Counted from the stretch's first letter, positions 1 through 8,517 are shown. The stretch: 64,000 nt of DNA from Paenibacillus pasadenensis DSM 19293 (GCF_000422485.1 NZ_AULW01000052.1:23532-87531); one strand, 5' to 3'. Translations and numbers: made by a program. Notes: generated from the letters alone by a model not told the origin.

Positions 1-2
1 GC

Positions 3-416
3 GGCGCGGGCGGCCTGGTCGGAGGCGCCTTCGCCGGTCCCACCGCCGGCAGCAGCCAGTGGCTCTATGCTCGCAAGGACTCGCTCCTGACGGCCTACTA
101 CGGCAAGTTCTGGCCGGCCGAGGTCGCCTCCGCGGCGCGCGCCGGCAAGCCGATGACGACGCTCTATACGAAGCTGTTCTTCCGCGACGCGAGCGCCTAT
201 CAGGCGCAGGAGGACATCGCCGACGCCTGGGCCGCGTTCCTGCTGTACGACAAGCCGGCCAAGCCCGCCGATCGCCGCGACGAGAAGATCCTCTTCTTCT
301 ACGCCAAGCCGGAGCTGGTCTCCGTGCGCGCCCAATACCGCAGCGGCGTCGGCCTCTCCAAGTCGTATCCGAAAACGACCACCTTCGCCGACCTGATCGG
401 TCCGCGCACCTGGTAG
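3..416 (+). CDS. Hypothetical protein, C-terminal fragment
   Basis: The reading frame is open from the window edge to a TAG stop at 414-416, giving about 137 residues of a protein whose N-terminus lies outside the window. The visible part opens with a Gly/Ala-rich stretch and then a mixed charged segment with many Tyr and Phe residues (YGKFWPAEV, KLFFRDASAY, EKILFFYAKPELVS). I recognise no family motif. An internal ATG at 153 has no convincing ribosome binding site, so I take the frame as continuing from upstream. Codon use matches the neighbours. No function is assigned. Confidence 0.6.
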   Translation, partial: GAGGLVGGAFAGPTAGSSQWLYARKDSLLTAYYGKFWPAEVASAARAGKPMTTLYTKLFFRDASAYQAQEDIADAWAAFLLYDKPAKPADRRDEKILFFYAKPELVSVRAQYRSGVGLSKSYPKTTTFADLIGPRTW

Positions 417-550
417 CGGCTGGCGCCGGCTCGCCGGCGAAGCGACGATAGCCGACGCCGTGGGCGGCTCGGGCGGCAGTTGGCGCAGCTGGCGGCCGGC
501 GGCCCCCTGGCGAGGCGCCGGCTGCCGATGCCTTGATAGACGAACGAGAC

Positions 551-586
551 GCAGCGGAGCGAGGCTCCGACTCGGCTCGTTTTTTC
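551..586 (+). terminator. Probable Rho-independent terminator
   Basis: A GC-rich stem (GAGCGAG with CTCGGCTC, one bulged base) is followed by a run of six T. It lies about 135 bases after the stop of the partial first gene and would end that transcript. The rest of 417-891 has no gene I can support; it holds only a second small hairpin at 604-621 and the leader of the next gene. Confidence 0.6.
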
Positions 587-891
587 ATTTTCCCTTCATG
601 GAGCAAGGGAGCTTTTTCCCTTGTTCGCGGTCATCCAGCATGTTTCGCGCAATCCTCGCTATTCCTAACCCGCCATCCTCATCATTTCGCCGCAATCGCC
701 CCATTCGCTTCATCCTCCCAAGCCAAAGAAAGATGCCGAGCCGGCCTTGACCTCTTTCCTTTTAGACGCTCGCGCGCAGCCGCCCCTGCAAGTCCGAATT
801 TTTCCGCGCTCCCCCCGCCTGTTGTCCCTTTCCAACTGCCGCGGCCGTTCATATGGTAAGAGATAGAGCGGAAGGAGTGGAAGATCGGCAC

Positions 892-2334
892 ATGAACGGA
901 TCGGACGTCGTCATGACCATATGGGCGGAAAAAGGGCTGCGTCAGATCTACTGCGACCGCGCGTCGGACTCATCCTTCGTCCGCGAGCTGGCCGGGGCTG
1001 GCCGGCGGGCAGGCTTGTCCGTCCACGGCTGCTCCAGCCTGGCAGCCGCGCTGAGCGCTGCGGAAGGCTATGCGCTCGCCTCCGGCTCCCCGGCGGCTGC
1101 GATCGGGACAAGCGCAGAGCTGTCCCGCGCCGAGGCGGCCTCGATCCGGGCGCTGTCGGCCGCGAGCGTGCCGCTGCTGCTGCTGCTGCCCGGCTGCGCG
1201 GGCAGGCCGTCGCGGTCCGGCTCAGGCTTCAAGTCGAGCGCGCTGCTGCGGCACGAGGACGACTGCCGCAGCACGCTGGAAAAAGCTTATTTCCTCGCGG
1301 CGCGGCACGGCCGGAAGGGTCCTGCGCTCGTGCGGCTGGCTCCTTCCTTCGCCGGCGGGCGCTCGCGCCGCCCTCCCTTCTCCATGCCCGCCTACGAGGA
1401 CAGCGAGGACTATATGGAACGGCTCGTCTCCGAGCCGCCGATCCGCGACGGGCAGCTGGACCGGATCGCGGACGGACTCGCGCGCGCTCGGAGGCCCCTG
1501 ATCGTCGTCGGCGGCGGCGTGCTTCATGCCGGAGCGGCGGCGGAGCTGGGCGAGCTCATCGCCCTGACCGGCATCCCTGCGGCAGCGACTCCCGGCGGCT
1601 GGAGCGCGCTGCCGGGGGGCGTTCCGACTGCACGCGAATTGCCGGCTCAAGTTCGGCAGGCGCCCGCCGACTATGCGCTCGTGCTCGGCAGCGGCGAGCC
1701 GGCTCCGGCCGCATCCGGGGCGCGCATCGACATCGATCCGGCTGCGCTGGCGCGACCGGAGGAGGCCGCTCTCGAACGGCTGCAAAGCGACATCCGGCTG
1801 TTCCTGACCGCGCTCTCCGCGCGCTGGCTCGCACGCGGACTGCGGCGGCAGGCGGCTCCGCCCTCGCAGGCGCCGGAGACGGCACCCGGCTGCGAAGCTC
1901 CATGCGGTCCGAATCTCCCGGCCGCGGCGCTGCACCCGGCTACGGCGCGCCCTCCAGCCTCCGCGCTTCCTCCTGCCGCCCCGGCTCTAGCGTCCAGCCC
2001 CGTCGATCCGGCTATCCCGAACGGCGCGGAAAGCGGCAGCCTCCCCGGCTCCGTGCTGCTCGCCCGCCGCGGCTGGTCCGGCTTGCCCGAGCTGCAGCGC
2101 CTGCTGCTGCTCGCGCCGGGACAGCGGCTGCTGCTGCTCGCGGGGCCGGCGGGGCATGAGGCGGACGCCGCGCTCGGCGCGTCGCACGGCGCTCCGAGCG
2201 CGGACGTCACGCTGCTTTTGCCCTGCGCCGCGGGCAGGGGCGCGCAGCTGCTGCGTCCACTTGGCCGCGGCGCCCCATCGGCGCGGGTGGCGCGGCTGAG
2301 GCGCCCCGCCGCCCGGCCAAAGCCAAAGGCCTGA
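892..2334 (+). CDS. Thiamine-diphosphate-enzyme-like protein lacking catalytic features (pseudoenzyme)
   Basis: A 480-residue protein. Residues about 10-160 resemble the N-terminal (PYR) domain of acetolactate synthase-type enzymes (AAEGYALASG, then ARHGRKGPALVRLAPSF). Residues about 190-320 resemble their central domain (RPLIVVGGGVLHAG, LTGIPAAATPGG). The usual catalytic Glu of the His-Glu-x-x-Ala motif is missing: the matching segment reads GCSSLAAALSAAEGYA. After about residue 320 the chain becomes Ala/Pro-rich, with no GDG...N thiamine-diphosphate motif. The gene is otherwise intact. ATG at 892 is chosen because GGAG lies about 15 bases upstream; the in-frame ATG at 853 has none. It is probably not an active TPP enzyme, and its role is unknown. 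Confidence 0.65.
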   Translation: MNGSDVVMTIWAEKGLRQIYCDRASDSSFVRELAGAGRRAGLSVHGCSSLAAALSAAEGYALASGSPAAAIGTSAELSRAEAASIRALSAASVPLLLLLPGCAGRPSRSGSGFKSSALLRHEDDCRSTLEKAYFLAARHGRKGPALVRLAPSFAGGRSRRPPFSMPAYEDSEDYMERLVSEPPIRDGQLDRIADGLARARRPLIVVGGGVLHAGAAAELGELIALTGIPAAATPGGWSALPGGVPTARELPAQVRQAPADYALVLGSGEPAPAASGARIDIDPAALARPEEAALERLQSDIRLFLTALSARWLARGLRRQAAPPSQAPETAPGCEAPCGPNLPAAALHPATARPPASALPPAAPALASSPVDPAIPNGAESGSLPGSVLLARRGWSGLPELQRLLLLAPGQRLLLLAGPAGHEADAALGASHGAPSADVTLLLPCAAGRGAQLLRPLGRGAPSARVARLRRPAARPKPKA

Positions 2335-2360
2335 GCGGCTGCCGTCCGGCAGCCCTCAGG
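2330..2360 (+). terminator. Hairpin at the 3' end of the TPP-like gene
   Basis: A long inverted repeat (CCTGAGCGGCTGCC, loop GTCC, then GGCAGCCCTCAGG with one base missing) starts at the stop codon. No T-run follows, so it is either a weak terminator or a 3'-protecting hairpin shared with the convergent gene. Confidence 0.4.
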
Positions 2361-2401
2361 CCTCGGGATATGCTATAATCGGGGGAACGGCCGGTCCGGC
2401 A

Positions 2402-3040
2402 TCAGCTGCCGGCCAATCGGTCCACGGCTTGCTGCACGCCGGCCTCGGCGATGCCGTTCAGCTGCGGAAAGCCCTTGTCCTCCAGGCTGACGGTGCGTCC
2501 GCCCTGAATCGGGTAGACGCCCTGCAGCAGCCCGAGCGGCACATAGCTGTCCGTGCCTTCGAGCTTGTGCAGGAACAGCAGGTAATCCGGTCCCGTCGCC
2601 CATGCGCCTGGATAGCGTTCGTTGGCCTCCAGCTGCGACGGCGGCGGCAGCGGCTCGATCCCGGTCGTGACGACCGTCAGCTCGTTGCTGCCGCCGCCTT
2701 TGATCCAGCGCTTGACCGTGAACTTCTGCACGAAGTTGACCAGCCTGCCCTGAGGGGCGTTCTGGCCGGTCTGCACCATGCGGTCGCTCTCGCCGAAGCT
2801 CCCCACGGCGATGCCGTCCGCATGGCGGACAAGCTCCGACGCGCTCGCCTGGCTCTGCTCCGGCACGACATCCTGGTCGAGCCGAAATGGCGCCGCCTGC
2901 GCCGTGCCCGGAGCCGCCAGCGCGCCGGCCGCCGCGACCGCCAGCACCGCCGGCAGCGCCGCCAGCCGGCATGCCAGCAGCCCTCCCGGAGCCTTGCCTC
3001 GCAGCAGCTCCTGCAGCTTTTTCTTCAATCGGGAATACAT
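2402..3040 (-). CDS. Secreted hypothetical protein
   Basis: A 212-residue protein. Residues 1-10 are basic (YSRLKKK), followed by a long hydrophobic Ala/Leu segment ending near APGTAQAA, a typical Sec signal peptide with an Ala-x-Ala cleavage site around residue 48. The mature part (ASELVRHADGIAVGSFGE, FTVKRWIKGGG, YLLFLHKLEG) reads like a small beta-rich extracytoplasmic domain. I do not recognise the family. ATG at 3040 is preferred over GTG at 3052 because the GGAAGGG ribosome site overlaps the GTG but sits about 12 bases before the ATG. It is convergent with the TPP-like gene and divergent from the aldo/keto reductase. Confidence 0.6.
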   Translation of the reverse strand: MYSRLKKKLQELLRGKAPGGLLACRLAALPAVLAVAAAGALAAPGTAQAAPFRLDQDVVPEQSQASASELVRHADGIAVGSFGESDRMVQTGQNAPQGRLVNFVQKFTVKRWIKGGGSNELTVVTTGIEPLPPPSQLEANERYPGAWATGPDYLLFLHKLEGTDSYVPLGLLQGVYPIQGGRTVSLEDKGFPQLNGIAEAGVQQAVDRLAGS

Positions 3041-3135
3041 CGCTCGCTTCACCCTTCCAGTCGTTTCCTAGCGGTAGTATGCATAGGAGGCTGGAAAATC
3101 ATCCATCACCTCGAATCAGGAGGAGGAACGTTCCC

Positions 3136-4113
3136 ATGACCATGACGTACCGCAAGCTCGGCGCGAGCGGCCTGACCGTCTCCGCGCTCGGCCTCGGCAC
3201 GAACGCCTTCGGCAAGCGGACCGGCGAGGAGGAGAGCATCCGCATCGTCCACGCCGCGCTCGACGCCGGCATCACCTTCCTCGATACGGCCAACATCTAC
3301 GCGGGCACGCTCAGCGAGACGATCATCGGGAAGGCGCTCGCCGGCCGCCGCGCGGATGCCGTACTGACGACCAAGGCCGGCCTGCCGCGCGGCGAAGGGC
3401 CGGGGAAGCGCGGAGCGTCGAGGTCGCATCTGACGGCCGAGCTGGAGGGCAGCCTGCGCCGGCTCGGCACCGATTACGTCGACCTGTACCAGATCCATAC
3501 GTTCGATCCCGAGACGCCGCTGGAGGAGACGCTGCGCACGCTCGAGGACATGGTCCGCTCCGGCAAGGTCCGCTACATCGGCGCGTCCAACTATCAGGCG
3601 TGGGAGCTGATGAAAGCGCTCGGCATCAGCGACCGGCTGCAGCTGGAGCGCTACGTCTCCATCCAGACGAGCTACTCGCTCGCCGACCGCACGCCGGAGC
3701 TGGAGCTCGTGCCGCTCTGCCTCGACCAAGGCATCGGACTCATCCCTTACTTCCCGCTCGCGGGAGGCATCCTCACGGGCAAATACGCCGCCGGAGCGGA
3801 AGCCCCGCCCGGCTCGCGGCTCGACAAGGACGGCTCGTTCGGCCGCTTCCTGAAAGGCGACGTCATCGGCCTCGGCCAGGATGTCGCCGAGCTGGCCGAA
3901 GAGGCGGGCTGCGAGCCGGCCGCGCTGTCGATCCGCTGGCTGATGGACAAGCCGGCCGTCTCGACCGTCATCGCCGGCGCGACGAGCGTCGAGCAGCTGA
4001 CGGCCAATCTGCGCAGCCTCGAGCTCGCGCTCGAGCCGTCCATCCAGGACGAGCTGGAGCGCATCAGCCGGCCGTTCCGCTACGGCGAGCCGTTCGCCCG
4101 CTACCGGATCTGA
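3136..4113 (+). CDS. Aldo/keto reductase
   Basis: A 325-residue NADPH-dependent oxidoreductase of the aldo/keto reductase superfamily with a TIM-barrel fold. The full catalytic tetrad is visible: Asp50 and Tyr55 (FLDTANIYAG), Lys80 (LTTKAGL) and His121 (YQIHTFDPETP). The cofactor end reads STVIAGATSVEQL. The length is normal for the family. ATG at 3136 has AGGAGG ten bases upstream. It is followed after 30 bases by a DoxX-like gene with its own strong ribosome site, so the two are probably co-transcribed. The physiological carbonyl substrate cannot be read from the sequence. Confidence 0.88.
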   Translation: MTMTYRKLGASGLTVSALGLGTNAFGKRTGEEESIRIVHAALDAGITFLDTANIYAGTLSETIIGKALAGRRADAVLTTKAGLPRGEGPGKRGASRSHLTAELEGSLRRLGTDYVDLYQIHTFDPETPLEETLRTLEDMVRSGKVRYIGASNYQAWELMKALGISDRLQLERYVSIQTSYSLADRTPELELVPLCLDQGIGLIPYFPLAGGILTGKYAAGAEAPPGSRLDKDGSFGRFLKGDVIGLGQDVAELAEEAGCEPAALSIRWLMDKPAVSTVIAGATSVEQLTANLRSLELALEPSIQDELERISRPFRYGEPFARYRI

Positions 4114-4143
4114 CGCGCCACCGATGAGGAGGAATCGAAGCTC

Positions 4144-4596
4144 ATGACATCCGCTTCCGACCTGCGCTATTTCCAGACGACCTGGCCGCGGCTGATCGGC
4201 CTGCTGCTGTTCGCCGCGCTGATGGTCGCGGCCTGCCTGTACCACTTCCGCGAGCCGGACGGCTTCGCGGCGATGCTGCCGGACTGGGTGCCGCTGCGGC
4301 TGCCGATCGTCTACGCGACCGCCATTCTCGAGCTGGCCATCGCCGCGCTGGTCCTCGTGCCGGCGACGCGCGGCTGGACCGGCCTGTTCGCCGCGCTTTA
4401 CCTGGTCGTGATCGTCGTCGCCAACGTCTACGCCGCCGCGCGCGGCATTCCCGCTCCGGGCAGCGACAGCGCCTCCAAGACGGCGCTCTGGCTGCGCGTC
4501 GCCGCCCAGCCGCTGCTCGTCTGGTGGGCGCTCTGGTGCACCCGCTACCCTTCCCGCGACACGTCGCTCAAAGGCCCGCCGCGCAAAGCCCGCTGA
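4144..4596 (+). CDS. DoxX-like small membrane protein
   Basis: A 150-residue protein with four likely membrane segments (IGLLLFAALMVAACLYHF, IVYATAILELAIAALVLV, LFAALYLVVIVVANVYAA, VAAQPLLVWWALW). The Glu-Leu-Ala-Ile-Ala motif in segment 2 and the overall pattern fit the DoxX/DoxD-type membrane family. AGGAGGA lies nine bases before ATG 4144. It sits directly behind the aldo/keto reductase, and DoxX proteins are often next to oxidoreductases. Its exact function is unknown. Confidence 0.7.
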   Translation: MTSASDLRYFQTTWPRLIGLLLFAALMVAACLYHFREPDGFAAMLPDWVPLRLPIVYATAILELAIAALVLVPATRGWTGLFAALYLVVIVVANVYAAARGIPAPGSDSASKTALWLRVAAQPLLVWWALWCTRYPSRDTSLKGPPRKAR

Positions 4597-4666
4597 CCGC
4601 CCTGCGGCCGCTGGCCATGAGCGCGCCCCGGTCCGCCTGACGACCGCATGCGGGCCCTGCTCCGCC

Positions 4667-4711
4667 AAAAAGGCGCTTCGCTCCCCGCAAGGGGACGCGA
4701 AGCGCCTTTTT
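4667..4711. terminator. Bidirectional Rho-independent terminator
   Basis: A perfect 15-base stem (AAAAAGGCGCTTCGC / GCGAAGCGCCTTTTT) with a loop that itself pairs (TCCCC/GGGGA). T-runs flank it on both strands, so it can end both the DoxX-like gene and the convergent efflux pump gene. Confidence 0.9.
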
Positions 4712-4747
4712 GCTGCTGCGGACCTGCTTCATGGACGAAGCGAAGCG

Positions 4748-6223
4748 TCAGTGCCCGCCCATCATCATGCTCGGCTCGGAAGAAGACGCGGCGCCTTCCT
4801 GCGGCCTCGGACGGCTCAGCAGGAAGCCAAGCACGACGCCGGTCGCCGCGATCCAGATGAGCAGCGCGAACGTGTCGCCGTACGAGGCGCTGAGCAGCTC
4901 GGCGGGCTGCGCGCCCAGCTCCGGACCGTTGTCCTTGATGCGGCCGGTCAGGTAGGTCGAGAGGCCGGCGATGGCGAACGAGCTGACGACCTGCTGCGCC
5001 GCCGCCGTCAGCGAGGTGACGCGGCCGACCAGCTGGGCCGGAGCCGACTGGATGATATGCGTGTTGAGCGGCATCATCGACAGGCCCATGCCGGCGCCGA
5101 TCAGCGCGAGCGGCAGGATGAGCGAGCCGACGCCCGTGTCCGCCTCGATGCCGGAGAGCAGGAACGCCGCCACGCTCACGAGCGCCATGCCCGTCATGAC
5201 GAGCGGACGCGCTCCGACCTTGTCGTACAGCCTGCCGCCAATCGGCATGAACAGGCCGGCGGCGAGCGCCTGCGGCAGCAGGATGAGGCCGGTGTCCAGC
5301 GCCCCGTAGCCTTTGGCCGTCTGCAGGAACAGCGGCAGCAGGAAGATCGTGCCGAACAGCGCCGCCTGGGAGATCCACTGCACGAGGATGCCCTTGGTGA
5401 AGTTCGGCGAGCGGAATACGCGCAGCTCGAGCAGCGGGTTCGAGCGGCGGAGCTCCGCGAGGATGAAGACGACGAGCGCGACGCCGCCGACGATGAGGCC
5501 CGTCAGCGTGCGCGCCGACGTCCAGTCCGTGCCGCCCTCGGAGACGCCGTAGGCGAGCGCGGCGAACGCCAGCGGGCCGAACACGATGCCCATCATGTCG
5601 AGCACGGGCACCGTCTGGCGCTGGATGACCGGCAGCGTGCGCAGCGCGACGATGACGGCGATGACGCCGATCGGCAGGTTGATGAGGAAGATCCAGTGCC
5701 ACGACACGTACTCCACGAGCCAGCCCGAGACGACCGGACCGAGCGCCGGAGCGAGCAGCATCGGGATGCCGATCATGCCCATCACCGCGCCGACCTTGCC
5801 CGGAGGCGCGATCCGGTACGTGAACGCCATCGCGATCGGCGCGACCATGCCCCCGCCGAGCCCCTGCAGCACGCGGAACGCGATCAGCTGCTCCGCGCTG
5901 CCGGCCATCGCGCACAGCGCGGAGCCGAGCGTGAACAGCACGACGGACAGGATGAAGATCGTCTTGGCTCCGAACCGGTCCGACAGCCAGCCGGCCAGCG
6001 GGATGACCGCGGCCTGCGCGAGCGCGTAGCCGGTGATCGTCCACTGGATGAGCGACAGCGACGCGCCTCCGAAGTCCTGCTGCAGCTTCGGCACGGCGAC
6101 GTTCATCGCCGTCCCGTCCAGAATGACCATGAACATTCCGATGATGATCGCCACCAGCGGCGCCAGTATGGCCCGCATCGACAGCTCCGGTCCGGCCGGG
6201 CCGCCCCCTGCGACTTGCGACAT
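4748..6223 (-). CDS. MFS drug efflux transporter, DHA2 (EmrB/QacA) family, 14 TM
   Basis: A 491-residue proton-coupled multidrug exporter. Visible family marks are the segment-1 region ending MVILDGTAMNVAVPKLQ (motif D1, LDxTxxNVALP type), motif A GWLSDRFGAKTIF, and the second-half motif A variant GGRLYDKVGARPLV. Hydrophobicity supports 14 membrane helices. ATG at 6223 is chosen because AAGGAGTGGAGAGC precedes it; the longer in-frame start at 6292 has no ribosome site. It is divergent from a TetR gene, with two identical palindromes between them, so it is very likely repressed by that regulator. The C-terminus ends with the Met/Gly/His-rich tail MMMGGH. Confidence 0.9.
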   Translation of the reverse strand: MSQVAGGGPAGPELSMRAILAPLVAIIIGMFMVILDGTAMNVAVPKLQQDFGGASLSLIQWTITGYALAQAAVIPLAGWLSDRFGAKTIFILSVVLFTLGSALCAMAGSAEQLIAFRVLQGLGGGMVAPIAMAFTYRIAPPGKVGAVMGMIGIPMLLAPALGPVVSGWLVEYVSWHWIFLINLPIGVIAVIVALRTLPVIQRQTVPVLDMMGIVFGPLAFAALAYGVSEGGTDWTSARTLTGLIVGGVALVVFILAELRRSNPLLELRVFRSPNFTKGILVQWISQAALFGTIFLLPLFLQTAKGYGALDTGLILLPQALAAGLFMPIGGRLYDKVGARPLVMTGMALVSVAAFLLSGIEADTGVGSLILPLALIGAGMGLSMMPLNTHIIQSAPAQLVGRVTSLTAAAQQVVSSFAIAGLSTYLTGRIKDNGPELGAQPAELLSASYGDTFALLIWIAATGVVLGFLLSRPRPQEGAASSSEPSMMMGGH

Positions 6224-6355
6224 GCTCTCCACTCCTTCATCTCTCTTTTCCTTCCCTCCGCCCGGAGGCGCCCGCCGCGGTCCGCCCTTCATTGACCCCT
6301 GCCCGCAGAAGGGATAAAATAAGGCAGCAAGCGGCTTCGAGCCGTCCGGTACGGC

Positions 6356-6375
6356 AAGCGGACAATTGTCCGCTT
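6356..6375. promoter_or_regulatory. Palindromic operator O1 (TetR type)
   Basis: A perfect 20-base palindrome, AAGCGGACAATTGTCCGCTT. It lies downstream of the efflux pump promoter, inside the predicted 5' leader, 39 bases centre to centre from a second copy of its 16-base core. Confidence 0.88.
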
Positions 6376-6390
6376 ATGGGAAACGTTTTG

Positions 6391-6419
6391 ACTATAGCGG
6401 ACAATTGTCCGCCTGTCAA
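6391..6419 (-). promoter_or_regulatory. Efflux pump promoter with operator O2 in its spacer
   Basis: On the minus strand TTGACA (6419-6414) and TATAGT (6396-6391) are separated by exactly 17 bases. That spacer contains the whole 16-base palindrome GCGGACAATTGTCCGC (6397-6412). Bound repressor would cover the -35/-10 spacer and block RNA polymerase. Confidence 0.88.
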
Positions 6420-6464
6420 CGACGTTTTTTAGTTGTAAACTTTTCAGGAAAGAGATGAAAGCGC

Positions 6465-7088
6465 ATGCCGATTCCGGATAAACGAAAAGGATCCCGCGAG
6501 CTGAGCGCATCCATATTGGATACGGCGCGCAGCCTGTTCGCCGAGCATGGCGTCGATGCGGTCAGCATGCACCAGATCGCCAAGGCGGCCGGAGTCGGCC
6601 AGGGCACCTTGTACCGCCGGTACGCCCAGAAGGGCGACCTGTGCCTATGCCTGATGGAGGAGGAGTTCCACAGGCTGCGGGAGTCGATCCTCGTCCGGCT
6701 GGAAGCGCTCGCCGGCGAGCCTCCATGCGTGCGTCTGGCGGCGTTGGCGACGCTCGTCGTCGAGCATCTGATCGCGGACAGCCGCATCGTCGAAGCGATG
6801 CACACGGCGATCTACAACGGGCGCAACACGTTCAAGGAGATCGAGCAGTTCTATGAGAGCCCTCCCTACCGCTTCCTGTACGAGACGATCCAGACGCTGC
6901 TGGACGAGGCCCGGACCAAGGGACAGACGATCGAGGCGGTCGATCCGGCCGTGAGCGCCCATCTGCTCATCTCGCTGTTCTCGCCGCAGTCGCTGCTTCA
7001 TCTGCACGAAAAGCTGGAGGTCGATCCCGAGGAGATCGTCCGGCGCATCGTCTGCACCGCGATCCGGCCGCTGTTCCGCGAGGAGTAG
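6465..7088 (+). CDS. TetR-family repressor of the divergent efflux pump
   Basis: A 207-residue regulator. The N-terminal 55 residues form a TetR helix-turn-helix (ILDTARSLFAEHGVDAVSMHQIAKAAGVGQGTLYRRYAQKGDL). The rest is a helical ligand-binding domain (EFHRLRESILVRLEALAG, HTAIYNGRN). AGGAAAGAG precedes ATG 6465. The gene is divergent from the DHA2 exporter, and the twin 16-base palindromes in the intergenic region are its natural binding sites. They also lie near this gene's own start, so autoregulation is likely. The inducing drug is unknown. Confidence 0.9.
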   Translation: MPIPDKRKGSRELSASILDTARSLFAEHGVDAVSMHQIAKAAGVGQGTLYRRYAQKGDLCLCLMEEEFHRLRESILVRLEALAGEPPCVRLAALATLVVEHLIADSRIVEAMHTAIYNGRNTFKEIEQFYESPPYRFLYETIQTLLDEARTKGQTIEAVDPAVSAHLLISLFSPQSLLHLHEKLEVDPEEIVRRIVCTAIRPLFREE

Positions 7089-7128
7089 CGCCGCGCCGTC
7101 CGCTTTTTTCACACGCGCGGCTTCCCCG

Positions 7129-7165
7129 ATCCGAGGCATCGCGCCCGCGATGCTTCGGATTTTTT
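7129..7165 (+). terminator. Rho-independent terminator of the TetR gene
   Basis: The stem ATCCGAGGCATCGCG / CGCGATGCTTCGGAT, with one G-T pair and a CC loop, is followed by a T-run. Confidence 0.88.
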
Positions 7166-7202
7166 CTGTCGGCGTCCTCCCGCATCGCCTTGGTCCGACG
7201 CG

Positions 7203-7243
7203 AAAAAGCCGCCCCGGCCGTTCGGAAGAACGGTCGGGGCGGC
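7203..7243 (-). terminator. Rho-independent terminator of the ribokinase gene
   Basis: The stem GCCGCCCCGGCCGTTC / GAACGGTCGGGGCGGC around a GGAA loop is followed by five T on the minus strand. Confidence 0.88.
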
Positions 7244-7301
7244 CGAAGCCAACCCTGCTGTCGCCAGGGCACAGCCGGCTGGCGCGAACGCGCCTCAAGC
7301 C

Positions 7302-8333
7302 TCAAGCCTGCTGCAGCGCCGCTTCGACCTCCTCGCGCGAGGGCAGGCCGTCCTGCGCGCCGAAGCGCGTCACCGCCAGCGAGGCCGCCTGCACGGCGAA
7401 GCGCAGCGCCTCCAGCAGCTCGGCGTCGCCCGCGGCGGCTCCCTGCGCGGCCAGCTCCGCGAGCTTGACGCACAGCGCCGCGTTCAGCGTGTCGCCGGCT
7501 CCGGTCGTATCAACGACCTCGACGCGCGGCGCCGGCACCGTCACGAGGCGTCCGTCTTCGCCGAGGAACGAGCAGCCGGCGGCGCCGCGCGTGACGATGA
7601 CGCGGCCGCCGACGCTTGCCTGCCAGGCGGCGATCGCCTCGCGCAGCTCGTCCTCCGACTCGGCGGATGCCCCCGTCAAGGCGGCGAACTCGGTCTCGTT
7701 CGGCGTGATGTAGTCGGCGAGCTCGAGCAGCTCCCGGGGAAGCTGCTGCGCCGGCGCGGGATTGAGCACCGTCGCGACGCCGGCCTCGCGGGCGATGCGC
7801 AGCGCCGCGCGCACGCCCTCCAGCGGGATCTCGAGCTGCACGAGCAGCGCCTGCGCGCGCTCGATCGACTCGCGCCGGCTTTCCACCCACGCCTCGCCGC
7901 ATTCCCCGTTCGCGCCGGCGACAATGACGATGCAGTTGTCCTCCGGCGTATGATAGATCGAGGCGACGCCGGTCGGCTCGCTCGGGTGGACGCCGATGCC
8001 GGAGGCGCCGACCCCCATCCGCCGCATCTGCTCCAGCAGCTGCTTGCCGAAGGCATCATCGCCCACGCGGCCGATCATCTCGGTCGCCGCTCCAAGCCGG
8101 GCGCAGCCGGCCGCCTGATTGGCGCCTTTGCCGCCGGGCAGCGTATGCAGCGCGCTGCCGCTGATCGTCTCTCCGGCCAGCGGCATCCGGCCCATGCTGA
8201 TGACCAGATCCATATTGAGGCTGCCGGCCACGGCGACGCGCGGCGCTGCCGCCGCGCCTCCCTGAATGTCCCGCTCTTGCGCCGCCGCTTCCGGAGCCGC
8301 TCCGTTCCTCTCGTCCGCTCCTTGCTTCATCAT
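7302..8333 (-). CDS. rbsK: Ribokinase (PfkB family sugar kinase)
   Basis: A 343-residue PfkB-family kinase that phosphorylates ribose (or a related sugar) at O5 with ATP. Visible motifs are the N-terminal substrate signature GSLNMDLVISMGRMPLAGET, the PfkB signature-1 region LPGGKGANQAAGCARLG, and the C-terminal anion-hole/catalytic motif DTTGAGDTLNAAL with the catalytic Asp. The N-terminus has about 25 extra Ala/Glu-rich residues compared with typical ribokinases. I chose ATG 8333; the GTG at 8345 almost touches its GGAAAGG ribosome site. The gene stands alone with its own terminator, with no ribose transporter beside it. Confidence 0.85.
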   Translation of the reverse strand: MMKQGADERNGAAPEAAAQERDIQGGAAAAPRVAVAGSLNMDLVISMGRMPLAGETISGSALHTLPGGKGANQAAGCARLGAATEMIGRVGDDAFGKQLLEQMRRMGVGASGIGVHPSEPTGVASIYHTPEDNCIVIVAGANGECGEAWVESRRESIERAQALLVQLEIPLEGVRAALRIAREAGVATVLNPAPAQQLPRELLELADYITPNETEFAALTGASAESEDELREAIAAWQASVGGRVIVTRGAAGCSFLGEDGRLVTVPAPRVEVVDTTGAGDTLNAALCVKLAELAAQGAAAGDAELLEALRFAVQAASLAVTRFGAQDGLPSREEVEAALQQA

Positions 8334-8517
8334 GCCTACACGCACCTTTCCTTCATTTCAGCCTCTCTCATTCTAGCTCATTTCAAGCTCCCTGCGCAGG
8401 GGAGCGATGGCGGGAAAGCACGGCTATAAGGAAATTCGCCTCCACCGGCCATCGCCGATTCGGTATAATGGAGATTGTTTCCTGTAGACGACAACGATAA
8501 TGAAAGAGGTGTCCCTC

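Noticed and set aside
2373..2379. TATAAT on the plus strand after the TPP-like gene
   Set aside because: No gene starts downstream on that strand for more than 700 bases and no good -35 box was found.
4751..6295. 514-codon plus-strand ORF opposite the efflux pump
   Set aside because: An antisense shadow made of Arg/Asp/His-rich low-complexity protein, typical of high-GC codon mirroring.
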